This document shows positions 23,806 through 38,699 of a DNA stretch of 64,000 bases, in pieces. Below the pieces are notes generated by a model. That model was given only the letters and a program-made list of their open reading frames with translations, ran no database searches and was not told the DNA's origin. The stretch spans positions 310,001 to 374,000 of the forward strand of contig JAODUP010000316.1 in the NCBI GenBank assembly GCA_025642065.1. Reading direction: 5' to 3'. Every line of letters begins with the position of its first letter. Within the stretch, counting starts at the first letter, position 1. Origin of the DNA: Paralvinella palmiformis (lineage: Eukaryota; Annelida; Polychaeta; Terebellida; Alvinellidae). The position numbers and the translations under genes are program-made.

Positions 23806-26800
23806 CTGTATACGATATGAAAACGATAGTTAACATTACACAAAGGTAACAATACCCTGTGAAAATCTATAACATAACACACAAGATCCCTTTAACAGTT
23901 TCCAATCACTCGAAGGATCTATTTTGAAGGATCTATTTTGAAGGATCTATTTTGAAGGATCTATTTTGAAGGATCAATTTCGATTGATGCTGCTCACTGA
24001 CATCTTTATACTTAACATAAACATGTTGTTATATGTTGATCTCAGATTTTTCAAAGATAAAATGCTACATGGATGCCGAATATCCTTCAAACTCTGTTGT
24101 AATGTTGATGCTGATGTACTGTCTCCATTTTAGGTTCCAGATACTTTGCCAACGGAGCCATTTCCCTCGATGACTGGTTGAGCATATTGCTACAAATAAT
24201 AACTTTAACGTATCTCAAAATGAAATAATTTTACTGTCCTTTGACAACAAGTGGTTTACTGTAAAATGACAATCTTGGGAGTTAATGTTAACTCCAAATG
24301 ATAAAATCAAACAAAACTGTATTCAAACATTCCCATGCGAAGAAGGATGGGTTCCAACTAATATTTATATACTAGCTACCCAAAATGTACTTTGTGGGCT
24401 ATACACTTTTCATTGTTGCACTTATAAAATACCCTAAATGTGTATATGTCACAGTTAATCTGTATAATCAGGTAACACGTATATTACCTGAACATTTCAG
24501 GTAATATACACATTACCTAATTATAAAGATTAATTGTTAACATATACAATCAACTAAGATCTACTTACCTAATACAAGATTAGAGACATCAACTACAGTG
24601 TTTATTAGTTTAGGATTGCTCATATTTCTGAAATATAATTGAACAAATATTCTCGTCAGTATAAAATTGGGATACCTGGTTATGATGATGATGATGATGA
24701 TCGTTAGTATAATTAAAACATTGCACAATGTGATCATTTATGTGATCTGCTAATCTTATCACATTCTGGGAGGACTGACAAATCGATCATTAATAAAGAC
24801 AGATCTATCTCCTAATGGGTGGATGGTAACGTTAAATGGCACCATCACCTCTGTAAATTGCTAGTATCCAGTGTCAAAGAAGTTGAGCCTCGGTACAAAA
24901 CTTTACTTTAAATAGAATTTTGGGAACAGTTTTCTGAACTCTTTTTATGTGAAAACGGTTGTCAGATTAAAGAATTTAAAAAGGAGCAAACAATACAGCA
25001 AAAAGACAGAACAAAGCAATGCACATTTAAATATCTTTTCCTTTAAAACCACAACATACAGAAGCCCTAATTTGAGGTCCTATTTTTCATGGTAATTGAA
25101 CATGCAGCCAAACGTTTCTAATTAAATGCCTAGATCTTCATAAAATATTTTCATATTAAGTTTTGTTATCGTTCCCTAACTATATCATAATGTAATATTA
25201 AAAATGTAAGTTCAATGAAGAAAGGGCATCACATTAATGTTTTCTGTAGCTCTTAAACAGATCCTTTCTGTGACCCAAGATAGTTTCTTGGCTTCAAACA
25301 TTTATATCTCCCCTACTAATTACTCATTAATCAAATTTAGTTTTGTGGGGAAAGGAAAAAGAAAAATTAAAAAGGAAAAACCCCGAAAATTTTTTTAAAA
25401 AATTTAAACTTTTTTTTAAAAAACCAAAACGGGAAAAAAAAAACCCTTTTTTGAAAGGCCCCAAAAAAAAAGGATTTTTTCCCTTTTTCCTGAAAAAAAA
25501 CTTTTGATGAGCACCAAACTTATTTGGATACACTGATGAAAATAAATGACTCAGAAATGCATATTTTGGCATTAACATTTAACTAAATCAGTGTAACTTG
25601 CCCATATCAGAATGTGAACCATTGCTAAAATGACCATTTATTTACTGTGTGCTGGTTTGAGTAAACTGAAACTTGTCCAATCTGAATACCCACCTCTCTT
25701 TCAGAGGCAATAACATATTTTCAATAAAATTTGGAATGTGAAAACCAATCAACCCTTAAACAACTACCGATAATTGATCTATTAATTGTGATCTTTTATT
25801 ACGCAGTATTAATGTTTGAGAGTTATAAACAAATTAATTTTTTAACCCATAGATAGCACAGTTAGTTAGAATGTAGGACTTGTAGCTGAAGGGTCGCGGG
25901 TTCGAGGCTCTAGGAGCTGCAATGCTGTTGTGTGGCGACAGGTTCAATCATCCATAAAAATGAGAACCTGATGGGATCCATTAACGCTTTGCACCTTTAA
26001 TGGCAGCATGCGTTGTATGCTCTCTTGGGAGTTGAAAAGGTCTGAGTCAGGGATAATAATACTGTAAAGTGCCATAGAGCAGCTATATAGCTGAATAGGG
26101 CGCTATATAAATGTCACATATTATTATTATTATTATATCTGCTTTTACACATAAGCCACTTCGTGGTAGAACATCTGTGTACTACTCAGGTTTGCTTAGC
26201 AACCAACTTCGATTAGAAGTTAGAAACAGTCAGAAGTTATCCATATTTGAATTGAGGCTAGACATACTTCTTTTAAGGAGCATTTAATTTTGCATTAATA
26301 TTTGTGATTTTGAACTTGTATCAATGTTCCATTAATAACCTTTTATGTCATGAAAAACATCAATGAAAGATAATATACATTGTACGTGACACTATATAAA
26401 TGCTTGTTATTGTTATTGCTCCTGTTATTGTTATATTTTATTAAATATGTCTTGCTCACAGACACACATATAATTCAGCATAAATAAAACCAACATCTTG
26501 TAACAGTCCTCTTGTTAACAGCGTGCCAGTTTAGATATTCTGCAACATATGCAACATATTCAGAGTATCTGTAAAAACGGCAATTATCAAGAATAAAAGG
26601 AACTCGGAAAATAGTCTAATCCTAAGTTCATTATATTGAATAACGCCGTTGATTGAAGATAAGTTATTTTATATGTAATGTTCATAATCATGTGAATGTA
26701 TGTAATAATATTCATACCCGACCTCATCTCTCATTCATCGCACCGGATTATGATATAAATAAATAAATAAGTGACAACAGGAGAGAAAGAAAAGGAACTG

Positions 26801-28717
26801 AGAGATAAGTGCAGCAAGGGTCACGTATACCGAGGCAGTTTTTAGAAGTTTTACAGCCACCTGGAGGCATTCTGAGGTTACACTTAGGGGGAGAAACCTT
26901 GATCTTTTTTAGAGGAAGCAATTTCTTATCTACCTGAACAAAACAAAAGTCGCACCAATGACGGGCCAACTCAAATTGAAATAAAAGCCGAAGTTTACTT
27001 CTATTGAACACCAGCTAGAATTATAACCCATTTAGATTTTTTCTTATAAAATTGAAAACGTGTGCTGATTGTTGTGGGGATGGAGCACACATCAGCAGTA
27101 GTCAGTATCTAGTAAATTAAAGGTAGACTAACATTTTATCCAGCAACATCGAGATTTCGCGACATATGAGACTGATGTAGAGAGGAAGAGGGGCATGGAA
27201 TCAATATCATACAAAGTGTAATTTAATTTCTCAGTCATCGCAATTATTGGTTGGAGAATCTTGCAAATGTACTTGAGGCTAACATTCCTCCTAATTTCAC
27301 CCAGAACACAGATTTCAGAGTGTTGAGCAGAATTTATTGGTGGGAAAGGAGTGATCTTAATGCCAGTAGTGATGCCATGTGGACATTATTAACAACAATG
27401 GATGTTCGTTGTTGTTGAGATTTATCTGTTGCAGAATAAAATATTAAATATGACAAAGGAAAGCTATTTCTCAAGAACTACGAGTTACTCAGACATCTAT
27501 TCTAACTAGAGTTGTTGTTCATGTAATAACATGGCTCAACTGTTTCTAATAACTGTGGATTCGATGAATTTGTTACCTTAGTACAACAACTGAACAAAAC
27601 ACCTTGCATGACTGATAGACTTTCTCTAAAATGGCCAATCATAGATGTAAGCTGCATTGTCATTGGTCAGAATATATGATTTCTAGGCCAACTGCCAATG
27701 AGAGGATCCACTTGAAAGAATCCTAGCTCGGTGTTTTGTTAACATATCTGAACTGTCAAACTGGTGGATGTGTCAAAATAAAACACATATATTTATCAAC
27801 GGATTCAGACTGATCACAGGAATGTTCTTGGTTTTATTAACAAATGTGGGAAACCGTTGATCCGTGAGAAATTCTCACTCCTGGTGAGTTACTTGTTAAA
27901 TCTTTAGTATTTCTACTGTCAGAATCAACACTGGCATGGACTTGTACTTACTTCTGTAGGAACGTCAATACAGCAACAAGTGACTTGTTATCTCTTCCCG
28001 CCAAAGCTGGTTTTATTCTGTTTCTGCGTATCAGTTCCTGAATAACACTGATAGTGACCTCTGGTGTACGAGTACGCACACGGATCTGTAAAAATAATCA
28101 CCGTTTGTTGCATTTATGTTCACTTTTTTTTTTAAACAGTCACTGTTGTGTCATCAATTTAACAGTTCGATGCACTTCAGAAACAAAACAGATGACAACA
28201 GATACTTATCCGAAAAGAATTAAAAGTGCAACATGACATTTCACCTCCACTTCTTACTGTTTATATTTGTTTTACCTCTCTCTGGCTTTCAAAGAACATT
28301 TGGTACATTAAAAGCATCTTCTACAATATTAATGCAGCCAAAAGTCTTCATACACAAGACATAACAGGACTTGCACCTGACATATTCCAGGGTTTTTTTT
28401 TCTTCTTCTGAGGTCAGGTTTAAAAGCAAATCCAAATAACCAAAATATCACTGATAATGATATAATATAGCAACTGCGTTCAAAATGATAACGTATAATA
28501 TTTCTAGTTAATAAAGACAATTTTTAATGATGTTAGTGCATATGTTAACAACACATGAAGCATCATATGGACATATATATATATATATATGGTGCGTAAA
28601 TCCACAGAAAAACATTAATATATGCATTAGTTTCATCAGCTACTGTTGGGTTTTTCCTATTCCAAACATTATTCAGCATTGTAACAGCAATAATTAATAT
28701 ACATTCTGTAACCACTT

Positions 28718-28757
<40 letters not shown>

Positions 28758-31700
28758 CAGATTTTGGAACGGTTGTTAACCAGTCGAAAACCTCTAATCT
28801 AGCAGCTTCACAGTGGAAATACTTTCCCAATAAAGTATAGAATCTGATGTGAATAATAATCAGTAACTCTGCTCATAAATATATAACATAACTGAATAAT
28901 GTGACACAGGGTTAATTAAGCATCTGACATGCTTTATTATCATGACAGATCACAATAATAACTCATTCCATAGTGTAGTATGACTCAATGTCATAACATA
29001 GTGACATCATCAGTTGGTCATATCATGATCAGCATATTTTAAACCTAAAATCACACTGGAAAGAGTTTTACCTGTATCATCATCATAATGATGATGATGA
29101 TGATGATTATGATGATGATGATGATCATCATCATCATCATCATCATCATAAATTATTGCCATGGTGAAGCTATGACACGTGCAACATCTAACAGATGTAA
29201 AGAAAATGAGCAGACATCTGGTTTCTCGATATAAATACTTACATCCATAGCAGCATCCAAAGCCTTCGAGTGTTCAAATCTTTTTAGATATTTATCATAT
29301 TTTTCCAACTTCTGCCTGTGTTGATGTTTGACAATTTCATCTCCCTGTGGCAAAAAAAATGACGAACAAAGACCGTAAAATATCGAATCAATCTCCATAA
29401 AATGTTACCACCCGAATATCTGTTTCACTGGCTAAAGAAACCGACATCGTGAAGTGGGTTCGTATGTTTACACGAAAAAGAAAATTGTGTCACACAGTCT
29501 GTAACATCCTCGAGATTCAAAGGATCATTTAAGCAAAAAGCAGAAATGTTTATAATGATGCAGCGCGGACTATAAAAACAAATCCCGCAAACTGTTTCAT
29601 CCGACTTTCACTTCACCTTTCATCGTGCATAAAAACACGATCAGGAGAAACAAAACGAGACAAAAACATATCCATTCATCTTAAACCATATTACAGACAT
29701 AGAAGATATTGAAGGATGCCAGATGGCTTGAATAAATGATGACTGCTGTTGTTATATTTTGTTGTTGTGCACGTTTCTGAGTGCTCACTTCAGTAAAATG
29801 CCTGTCTTGTGTACTAAATTAGATATGGCATTATTCCATTGTGATTATAGTAATACTTATTATGAGCCTTTACAAATTGTGTCATGTGGCATTATATCAT
29901 AATACAGTATAATATAATAATAAGATAATTAATTCATGGTTCCCACAGCCAAGGAAATATTATTTTCCAGGACTTTTCCAGGACAAAATTACCATTTTCC
30001 AGGATAAAGTATACTGGATTTAAAGGTAATAAATTAGGATATGTGCAAAAAGGCATATCATATTTAATCAATGTATGATTGATTATTGAAACTGTTATGG
30101 TACAGCCTCCCCCTCACCCCTTCTAGCTGTCTGATTCACCCACTTTTATTTAAATTTTAACTAAAATGGGATATCAAGACTATGTACTGGTACCCTTTCT
30201 CTTCTTAAACCAAAGAGATTTTTTGTTCTAGGTGGAATTTTTTACAGGCAATATTTTTCCAGGGCATTTCCAGGACACTTCCTGATTTTACAAAATTCAA
30301 GAACATTTCCAGGACGGGAAAATGAATTAGTTACTTTCCAGGTTTTCCGGTTTTTTTCCAGAATGCATGGGACCAAGCGTGGGACATGAAACCAAGCCAC
30401 TTACTTCAGTCGGTCTGTACGTGACAGCTTGTAGCCTATATCTATAAGAGACCTTCTTCTCTTTAGACCTTTGAAACTTCTCCTTCTCAATTTCCTCTTC
30501 ATCTCGTCGTTTCTGTACGGACAGCAAACCATCTGACATGCCAACGGCTATCAAGCTATCATTTGGCTGAAAACACAATCATCGTCGTTGTCATTGAAAT
30601 CGTTCATCAAATGCTAAATCAAAAAACTCTCAATGGGATTGTGTTTGGTAAAACCTCCAGCCATAGGGAACGAGAACCACCAGATGAGGCAATCCAGAAT
30701 ATCTTTATTCGTATTACTTAGCATACGAGTAGAATATTGATTGACTGAAAACGTTATACACAAATAACGTGAAGTAACGAGTGATGTAAGAAATGACGAC
30801 TGGTTGTTAGGATGAAGTAGCAACTAGCCAACAGGGTGTAATTTGTTATTGTTATAAAAAAAAACAAGAACACTCACCGAGACATCGAGAGACAACACCG
30901 CTGAAGGATAATCCAAGGAATGGACGACTTGATATGAACTGACGTCATAAATCTTAACGTGTCTGTGAGGAAAAACAAACAACATTCAGAGTGAGCTAGC
31001 CAAAATACAAAAACCTGATGCAATTATATCTGAAACAGTGTTCCAACAGCTGACAGAAAATGGGTATATGCCCAACCAGATGTAAATTTTGTTACGCATT
31101 AATCTTGAACTGTGCCAGTAACAGCACCATCCTAAACATCCAGTACACCATCCAGTTAATTTATTCCACAAAATAAGCTCTGTACACCAATTTACTGTCA
31201 TTCAGTTCAATACTTTATTCCAATTGGTTGTACATTTATTCCAGGACTTTCAAGGACCTTCAAATGTCAAATTCAAGGACCTTTTCAATGAATTCACGAA
31301 CTTTTAACGCACAAAAAATACAACCACATTTCGGAAGAAGTGTAATGACTGAAATCCTGTATGCTTATGATTAAATATACAGATCTATAAAGACTATATG
31401 TCCAAATTCCAGGACTTTCAAGGACCTCTACAAAAATTCAAATTTTCAAATTCCAGGACTTTCCAGGTTTTCAAGGACCTGTGCGAACCCTGTAAATGCA
31501 TAAAATTGATCAGCATAACATTTTTGTTTACTTGTTGCAAGTAAAGGATACTTATAACATTAAGTTATGTAAAATAAGTTTAAATTAATTTATGAAATAA
31601 ACCTATTTATGTCAAGTGATTAGCCCACATCACCTATTTATTGGCTTTAAGGTGATGGTTAATTTTTTTATTATTTTGCATATTTCAAGTATTTCCAGAG

Positions 31701-32771
31701 ATTTAAGGATTGTCAAAGTTGGTTTCTGTTCATATATCATTAGAGTTAAGTTTGAAATAAAAACTCTGTGTACGTTCTGTCATCAGATCTTGTACCATAA
31801 ACGTTTAATATTTTAATAGGATTTCCACTAACTTGATGCATTGTTGTTGTTATTGTTCTTGTTGTTTTTTAGTTGTTTTTATAAACCCAGTCTCCATTAA
31901 AGATAACGTGCAAATTATAAATAAATCTAACAATCTATCAGATTTATCATCATTCATGAAACAGAGCTGAACGTTCTTTCGAAACTTGCTTATTTTCTAA
32001 TCTTTAATCCAGCTGATGCTGATACAAGTGAACTGGATCATACTTCTGTAGTCCGAGGTTCTTATCTTTTTATGACAATGGCAGCTTTGAATAAAAACTG
32101 AGTAAGTGGTAGTAGCAATTTTTGACAAAACATTATACCTAAAAAATCACATTTGGGAAGTTACCAAAGTCAGCCAGCTCCTGATTAGTCAGTCTGTTAC
32201 TCTGATATTAGTGAGGATATCTGAAGACAGGTACACTGCCTCGAGATCATGTCTTTTTAACTTTTTTAACAGTAGAATGATCTTGTTTCTGCTAATATTA
32301 TGTCAGTACATACACCTAAAATAAATGAGATATTTTAACATGTGTTTTGACATATGTATTTGTCAACAAAATAGGATCTTAGGTTAGACTGCTCTGAGCA
32401 GTGTTCATTTACTTTTAAATCTTTTATCTTCTTTATATTCATTCATACTCTCTTCCTAATTGCATCTTTAGAAAATCTATGGATCAATTTCATGATAAGG
32501 TTAACGTTTTGACAACCAAATGACGCTCAGTCGACCATCCTTTTCAATTCTGTGCCAGAATATAAACATTATCATCATTGTTTACAAACGAGGTCGCATT
32601 TTGATGAGCTTTGTTTGACTCAAGTGACATCGCATGCTGCAACAGATGCAAGAATCGTTAAAGGTTTATGGCCACATTACTGACATGTTATGCTCTTTGG
32701 TCAAATGTGTGTAAATGAGCTGCTCATGAATAATATTTAACAACCTTAATTAAAACCATTGCTATGTATCT

Positions 32772-32809
<38 letters not shown>

Positions 32810-33472
32810 TATTACATACGCTGTTTAATATTCAAATATATTAAGAATTGATCATTTAGTATATAAAAAAAACAGTATCACAACCCCATACTGCTGGTGA
32901 AACTTCTATTTTATAAACAGCCAGCATTTACCAAGACCAAATTATGAGTACCTTTACTTGGGAAGATTTTTATCATTTTCAATCATCACTTTATAATAGT
33001 GAAGGCTGATCCGTTCACAAAACACGTTTTATTTCTGCTAACTTCTGTATTTTGTTACCAATTACCATGTAGTCTAAAATTACGTAAAGCAAGCTAAAAT
33101 TAAGTCCATATCTAAAGCCAGCAAATCCAGGAACAATTCCCCCGACCCTTTCGCAAGATGGAGCCACCATGATACGAGGTTCTGGTTATAAACTACATTT
33201 TACTCCCTAGGTGGCAGCATTATAGCCTTCGCTTTACCATTAATTATTTACCTGTCTATGGAGCCAGAAAGAAAACGCTGATACTGGCTGCAGAAGGCCA
33301 GTGACGTCACAGTCTTGTGATGGTTACAGCAGGAGGCAAGTAACCGACCGCCAGATAAAACATCCCATATCTTTATCTCATTACCACCTGTAAAAACATG
33401 GAAACATTCGCTGATCAAATAACAGACCTTCTTAGCTGGAAATACATCTCCAAATGTGTGTGTGTGTGTGTG

Positions 33473-33515
<43 letters not shown>

Positions 33516-34195
33516 TGTGCGTGCGTGCGTGCGTGCGTGTATGTGTCTGTGTGGTTATGTGAATTTATCACACACACACAGAAAGAGAGAGTGAAAGAGA
33601 GAGATACCGACAGACTGTTGGAAGTTTGGCTAAAACGGATGAAGATGGCAATTAAATCCCCACATTAAACAAATCCAGAGATTCCACAAAAACATTCAGG
33701 ACAAAGAATAAAATGATCCCGACATTTATTTCGGTGAGAGATGATATTAAGTAGATAGTTTTGTAGTGGTAGTACCTGGTGCATCTGGCTAACATTTAGT
33801 ACAGATAACGAAATTATTTTATTATTTATACATGTGAAAAGTTTCATTGTTTAACTAGCTCAACGCCCATTGGAGCTTCGTGTACTATACAGTTTCAGCG
33901 GCGCGGAATTGTTCAACCTCTGGGCATCACCGTTCGGCGCCGCACTGCTATGACAATTTTACATCATCATCACCACAAAACCTGTTTATTACTTTAGCCC
34001 ACACATCTGCTTTATGTGCCGTAAACTTGGTTCCGGGCCAACTACATAATAAAATCATAACACCGGAGTTACATCATAAACCAGCTACAAAGCCGCAAAC
34101 ATAAATAAATATGTTATGATCTCAAGAGAGATAATAGTATTAAAAATTTCCCGTCAGTCGGCTCTGTATATTGAATATAATAATATGGATTGGCG

Positions 34196-34236
<41 letters not shown>

Positions 34237-35853
34237 GCACGGACCCAGAATGATACCCTGTGCGTGCGTGCGTGCTTGCCTGTGTGCATACACAAGTATG
34301 TGGGTTATTAGGTCCTTACACCTCTATCCGTTAGTTCATCTATGAAAATACAACCCCCCCCCCGCCCCACTAAGAACAATGGTGTAGTTATTTTTTACAG
34401 CATTCGCATTCTTGTTTCAACTCCTGATGAATAATAATATACACAATGTAACTAAAAAGGCAATTTATTTTCCACACTCACATATACACTACCACCACAC
34501 ACCACGACTCTCCTCCAGGTAGGGAAAACTGCCACAATCACTATTGGCAGTGGTTATGGATCATTGAATAAAAATAATATTATTAATAATTATACTTGTT
34601 TAACCAACTAACTAACCAGCTGTTTACATATACTCCCAGACCCCGCAGTGGCTTAGTGATCCACCTAGAGATAGCATCCACATAAGCAACAACTACACCC
34701 CCCCCCCCCCCATCGCCATTACAACAAATACGGCCATATTGTATAAAGCACACCCGCACGCACACAGAGGGAGAGAGAGAGTTCTGTCACCTCGGTGTAT
34801 AAAGCTTCGACCAGACCAGGTCCCCGACATCTTAGACAAACCAACAAACGTATAATTCCCGTATTAGCTTTCGTCCGATCTCAGCAGGACACGGGACCGA
34901 AATCCGAGGTCAGTGGTACAGGTAGGCCCGGGAACGGATCCGGACAACCAGATATCATTCGGGATTAGAAACAGATCCAGACAGGCAAAAGATGCCTGCT
35001 GCTGATGGCATCTAATCCGGGAAGTATCCTCCGCCCCGCTTTTCCATCCCCCCACACCCTTCCTTAGCCCACTCCACCCCGCTTCCCGTGCCTCCCTCCA
35101 CCCCCCTACTTCCAATGCCTTGGCAGCCATACCGAGCGAGTGAGCTGGCGGGAACACAATGGGCTCATCGTGGATAAGATATGTCCGGATCCCTGGAGAT
35201 GATCTGGAGAATCAGACCACCACAAGCACGTGTATTAGTATTTGATGGTGTACGGTAGACCAGTCTATCCAGATAATAATTCCGTCCAGGTGGCAGCACA
35301 AGCGAGCAGATTCTATAATCAGTTTTCGTTCACTTCTGTCATATTCGCGCGTGCGCATCGACGCGATATGGTCAGCGGCTAACATCGAGATCAGCCGGTA
35401 AACGGTCACCGGGCGGCGACACGTCTAATTGTGATACATAGATCACTATAAAAACCTTGGCTGAATCCAGACTATACGTGTCAAGGTCACTAGTATCCAT
35501 GTCTAATGAACAAGTCATGGTATATATAATGTTAAAACTTAACCATCAGTGTATTTAATAAAACCATTTGTGTGTGTGTGCATGCTTACGTACGTAACAG
35601 TGAGTGAGTGAGTGAGTGAGTGAGTGAGTGAGTGAGTGAGTGAGTGAGTGAGTGAGTGAGTGAGTGAGTGAGTGAGTGAGTGAGTGAGTGAGTGAGTGAG
35701 TGAGTGAGTGAGTGAGTGAGTGAGCGAGTGAGTGAGTGAGTGAGTGAGTGAGTGAGTGAGACGGACAGACAAACAAATCTACACATGGAGAGACCGACTA
35801 TGCCAAACTAGCTCGACAGATTGATGGATGAACCGATCCGATTTAGATAGTGA

Positions 35854-35905
<52 letters not shown>

Positions 35906-36338
35906 CCAATATCAGTGAACGGCTCCAATACTGATTAATACGGCACACAGACACATCGGACTAGCTGGCCACTGTCCCTTATCCGGGATTATCCTTCGCC
36001 CTCTCACAACAAATCCCGGACCAGTCCCGACTACAAAGAGCCGAGGAATGTCCAGGAGATCCTGGTTTAATAGTCAACATAACAGAGGCCATCTCCACCT
36101 CTAACACTGTTTATCCCCAAGAATGCGCTCCCCGATTCCTCAAGGTAGATTCTAATTACTTCCGATCTGAACAAACACCTGGAATTTGTATTATCTTCGA
36201 ACTGTTGCTGCGGTACAGTCAGATGAAGAAGTTACCTTCATTGAAGATGATCTAAAAAACCAAATACTATCTGTTTATCAGGTAGGACATCTCTCCTTTG
36301 TACACAGTTCTGGGAAACAGTGACACAGCACACTTAAC

Positions 36339-36373
<35 letters not shown>

Positions 36374-36562
36374 ACCCCCCCCCTCACACCTCATACATAG
36401 TGTTTATTATCATAATCATGTACAAAATCGGATTATTTTTCCTCATGTCCTTATTAGAGTATGATCAATCAAGAGTTGAACAGGATCATAAATATTCTGA
36501 AGCCTGGTTACCTCAATAGTTATGCCTTAACCGATCTCCCTTGTTCTTTATGGTAGTGCTTT

Positions 36563-36607
<45 letters not shown>

Positions 36608-37452
36608 ACAGAGATACAAATAGATAGATAGGCGGATACACAGATTGATGGACGAATAGATATATAGATTTGTAAGCAACATGTGTGGATTACAAACGTG
36701 ACAAAACGTTATTATTTAACAGAATACATCACCGAATCACAGTAAAATATTCATAACCTCGGCGACATCAAGAGATCATATCAAGACATCGAGAGATCAT
36801 ATCAACACATCAAGAGATCATATCAAGACATCGAGATATTATATCAAGATACACACACATCTGTCTCTAGTTCTAACATTCTCCGAGTGAACTAATCCAT
36901 CATAAATCATTAGCTTCTATGACTTTTAATATCTTTCAGGTATGAATATTATATGATCTAATGCCAAAAAATGAGAAAACACACACACACACAAAGACAA
37001 ACATACACGGACGCGCGCCAGCATATTCGTGTACGTGCTGAAGGTTGTTTTCAATCAATGCTAGGTGTTCAGTTAAAGCAAAAATTCAATTTACTCCCAA
37101 TAGGAAATAAATCTATTGTCAGTCACACACAGTCTGATGGATTACAGATTTTTCGCCATGAATTCTGGAAGACTTAAACTAGAAAAAGAAATATTCAAAG
37201 TCCCTGCATTTTTATATGTAAAACATAATACCTCCTAGTTGTAAACACTCACTCACTCACTCACTCACTCACTCACTCACTCACTCACTCACTCACTCAC
37301 TCACTCACTCACTCACTCACTCACTCACTCACTCACTCACTCACTCACTCACTCACTCAGTGACTGGCTGAATACCTGATAAAACAGAATACCTCACTGA
37401 CTAATTCATGTATTCATAACTGCTAAGTAGTACACACACGCGCGCGCGCTTG

Positions 37453-37492
<40 letters not shown>

Positions 37493-37634
37493 GATTGAGT
37501 TCCTTCAGGAATTGTCCTTAGAGTTGTACCCACGAATCGGGATTCTATGTATCAATGATTAATCACACACTTTCAGGTATGAATATTATATGATCTAATG
37601 CAAAACAAAATACAGAATACACACACACACACAG

Positions 37635-37673
<39 letters not shown>

Positions 37674-38220
37674 CAACCACCAACCATTTACCAGTTACAA
37701 GACGTCATACTCTGACACTAACCATGGCCCCAACAGTTCATTTATTATATGTGATTACGCTGACCTAGTGTCGAACTGTCACTTACCGAGCCACATACGG
37801 ACACCGGATGATTAAATTTATGATGAGAGCTAAATGTGAGAACTGATGCGATCCGGACAGACTGTCTGGATAGAGCACGGCGGGATGCTGATATTACCAG
37901 ATATCCTGCCGTCCTGCGAGTGGGAACCGTATGATACAACCTTGTTAATATCGGTTATGGTGGGGTACCTGGTGGGGGTTCGCACTTGACCGAGGATTAT
38001 CTAAGTCATTTATTATAGAGAAGTGTGTGTACGTGTTTCTATGTGTGTGTACGTGTGCGTGTGTCCGCGCGAGTAAGAGAGAGTGTGTGTTATGATTAAA
38101 TACTGATGAAATACGTCTATGTGTTTTGTATTAGTATTGGTCTATAAATGTGATACCCGTTTTGTTGTGTAAATGGAACATGAGGGATACAGGTAACTAG
38201 GTAGGTGGCAAGGTATGTTA

Positions 38221-38288
<68 letters not shown>

Positions 38289-38644
38289 TCTACACGCCAG
38301 TGTCTAAGTAGTGTGTTCAGATCCTGTGTTAGCCACTCCTGGCGGATAATGGAAGCGTCTCACACGCACCGGTAAACACTAAGATTTGAACTCTGATCTA
38401 GAAGTTGGTAGTACAGCACTCTATCCACTCGGATCATGGAGTAGGGCGAATCTGTTTGTGGTTGGTGTGTTAGTGGGTAGAGGGGTTAATATATAGATGT
38501 GTAGATTAATGGGTGACAGGATGGGTAGTAAGGTGAATATATTCTTGGGGATTATATAATTATAATATATAGGTGGGAACAGAAGTGAGTGAGTGTGTGT
38601 GTGTGTGTGTGTGTGTATTAGCGGGCAGTGGGGTAGTCAAATTG

Positions 38645-38699
<55 letters not shown>

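Larger units (their letters stand above)
24628..27951 (-). other. UTP15 intron 11
   Basis: A 3.3 kb intron with (GAT)n at about 24680-24700, the suspicious homopolymer tract at 25340-25505, and a SINE at 25853-26135. A second SINE-tail-like ACACTATATAAATGCTTGTT lies near 26389. Small (AAAT)n at 26753-26768. No gene. Confidence 0.8.

Noticed and set aside
25870..25925. Possible tRNA gene (GGTCGCGGGTTCGAGGCTC)
   Set aside because: It is the head of a longer SINE with a LINE-like tail and (ATT)n.
35539..35786. Long Ser-Leu-Thr-His open frames on the minus strand
   Set aside because: Direct translation of the (GAGT)n array in three frames.
36930..37640. CRISPR-like array (regular short repeats)
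   Set aside because: The repeats are contiguous microsatellites without unique spacers, in a eukaryotic intron.
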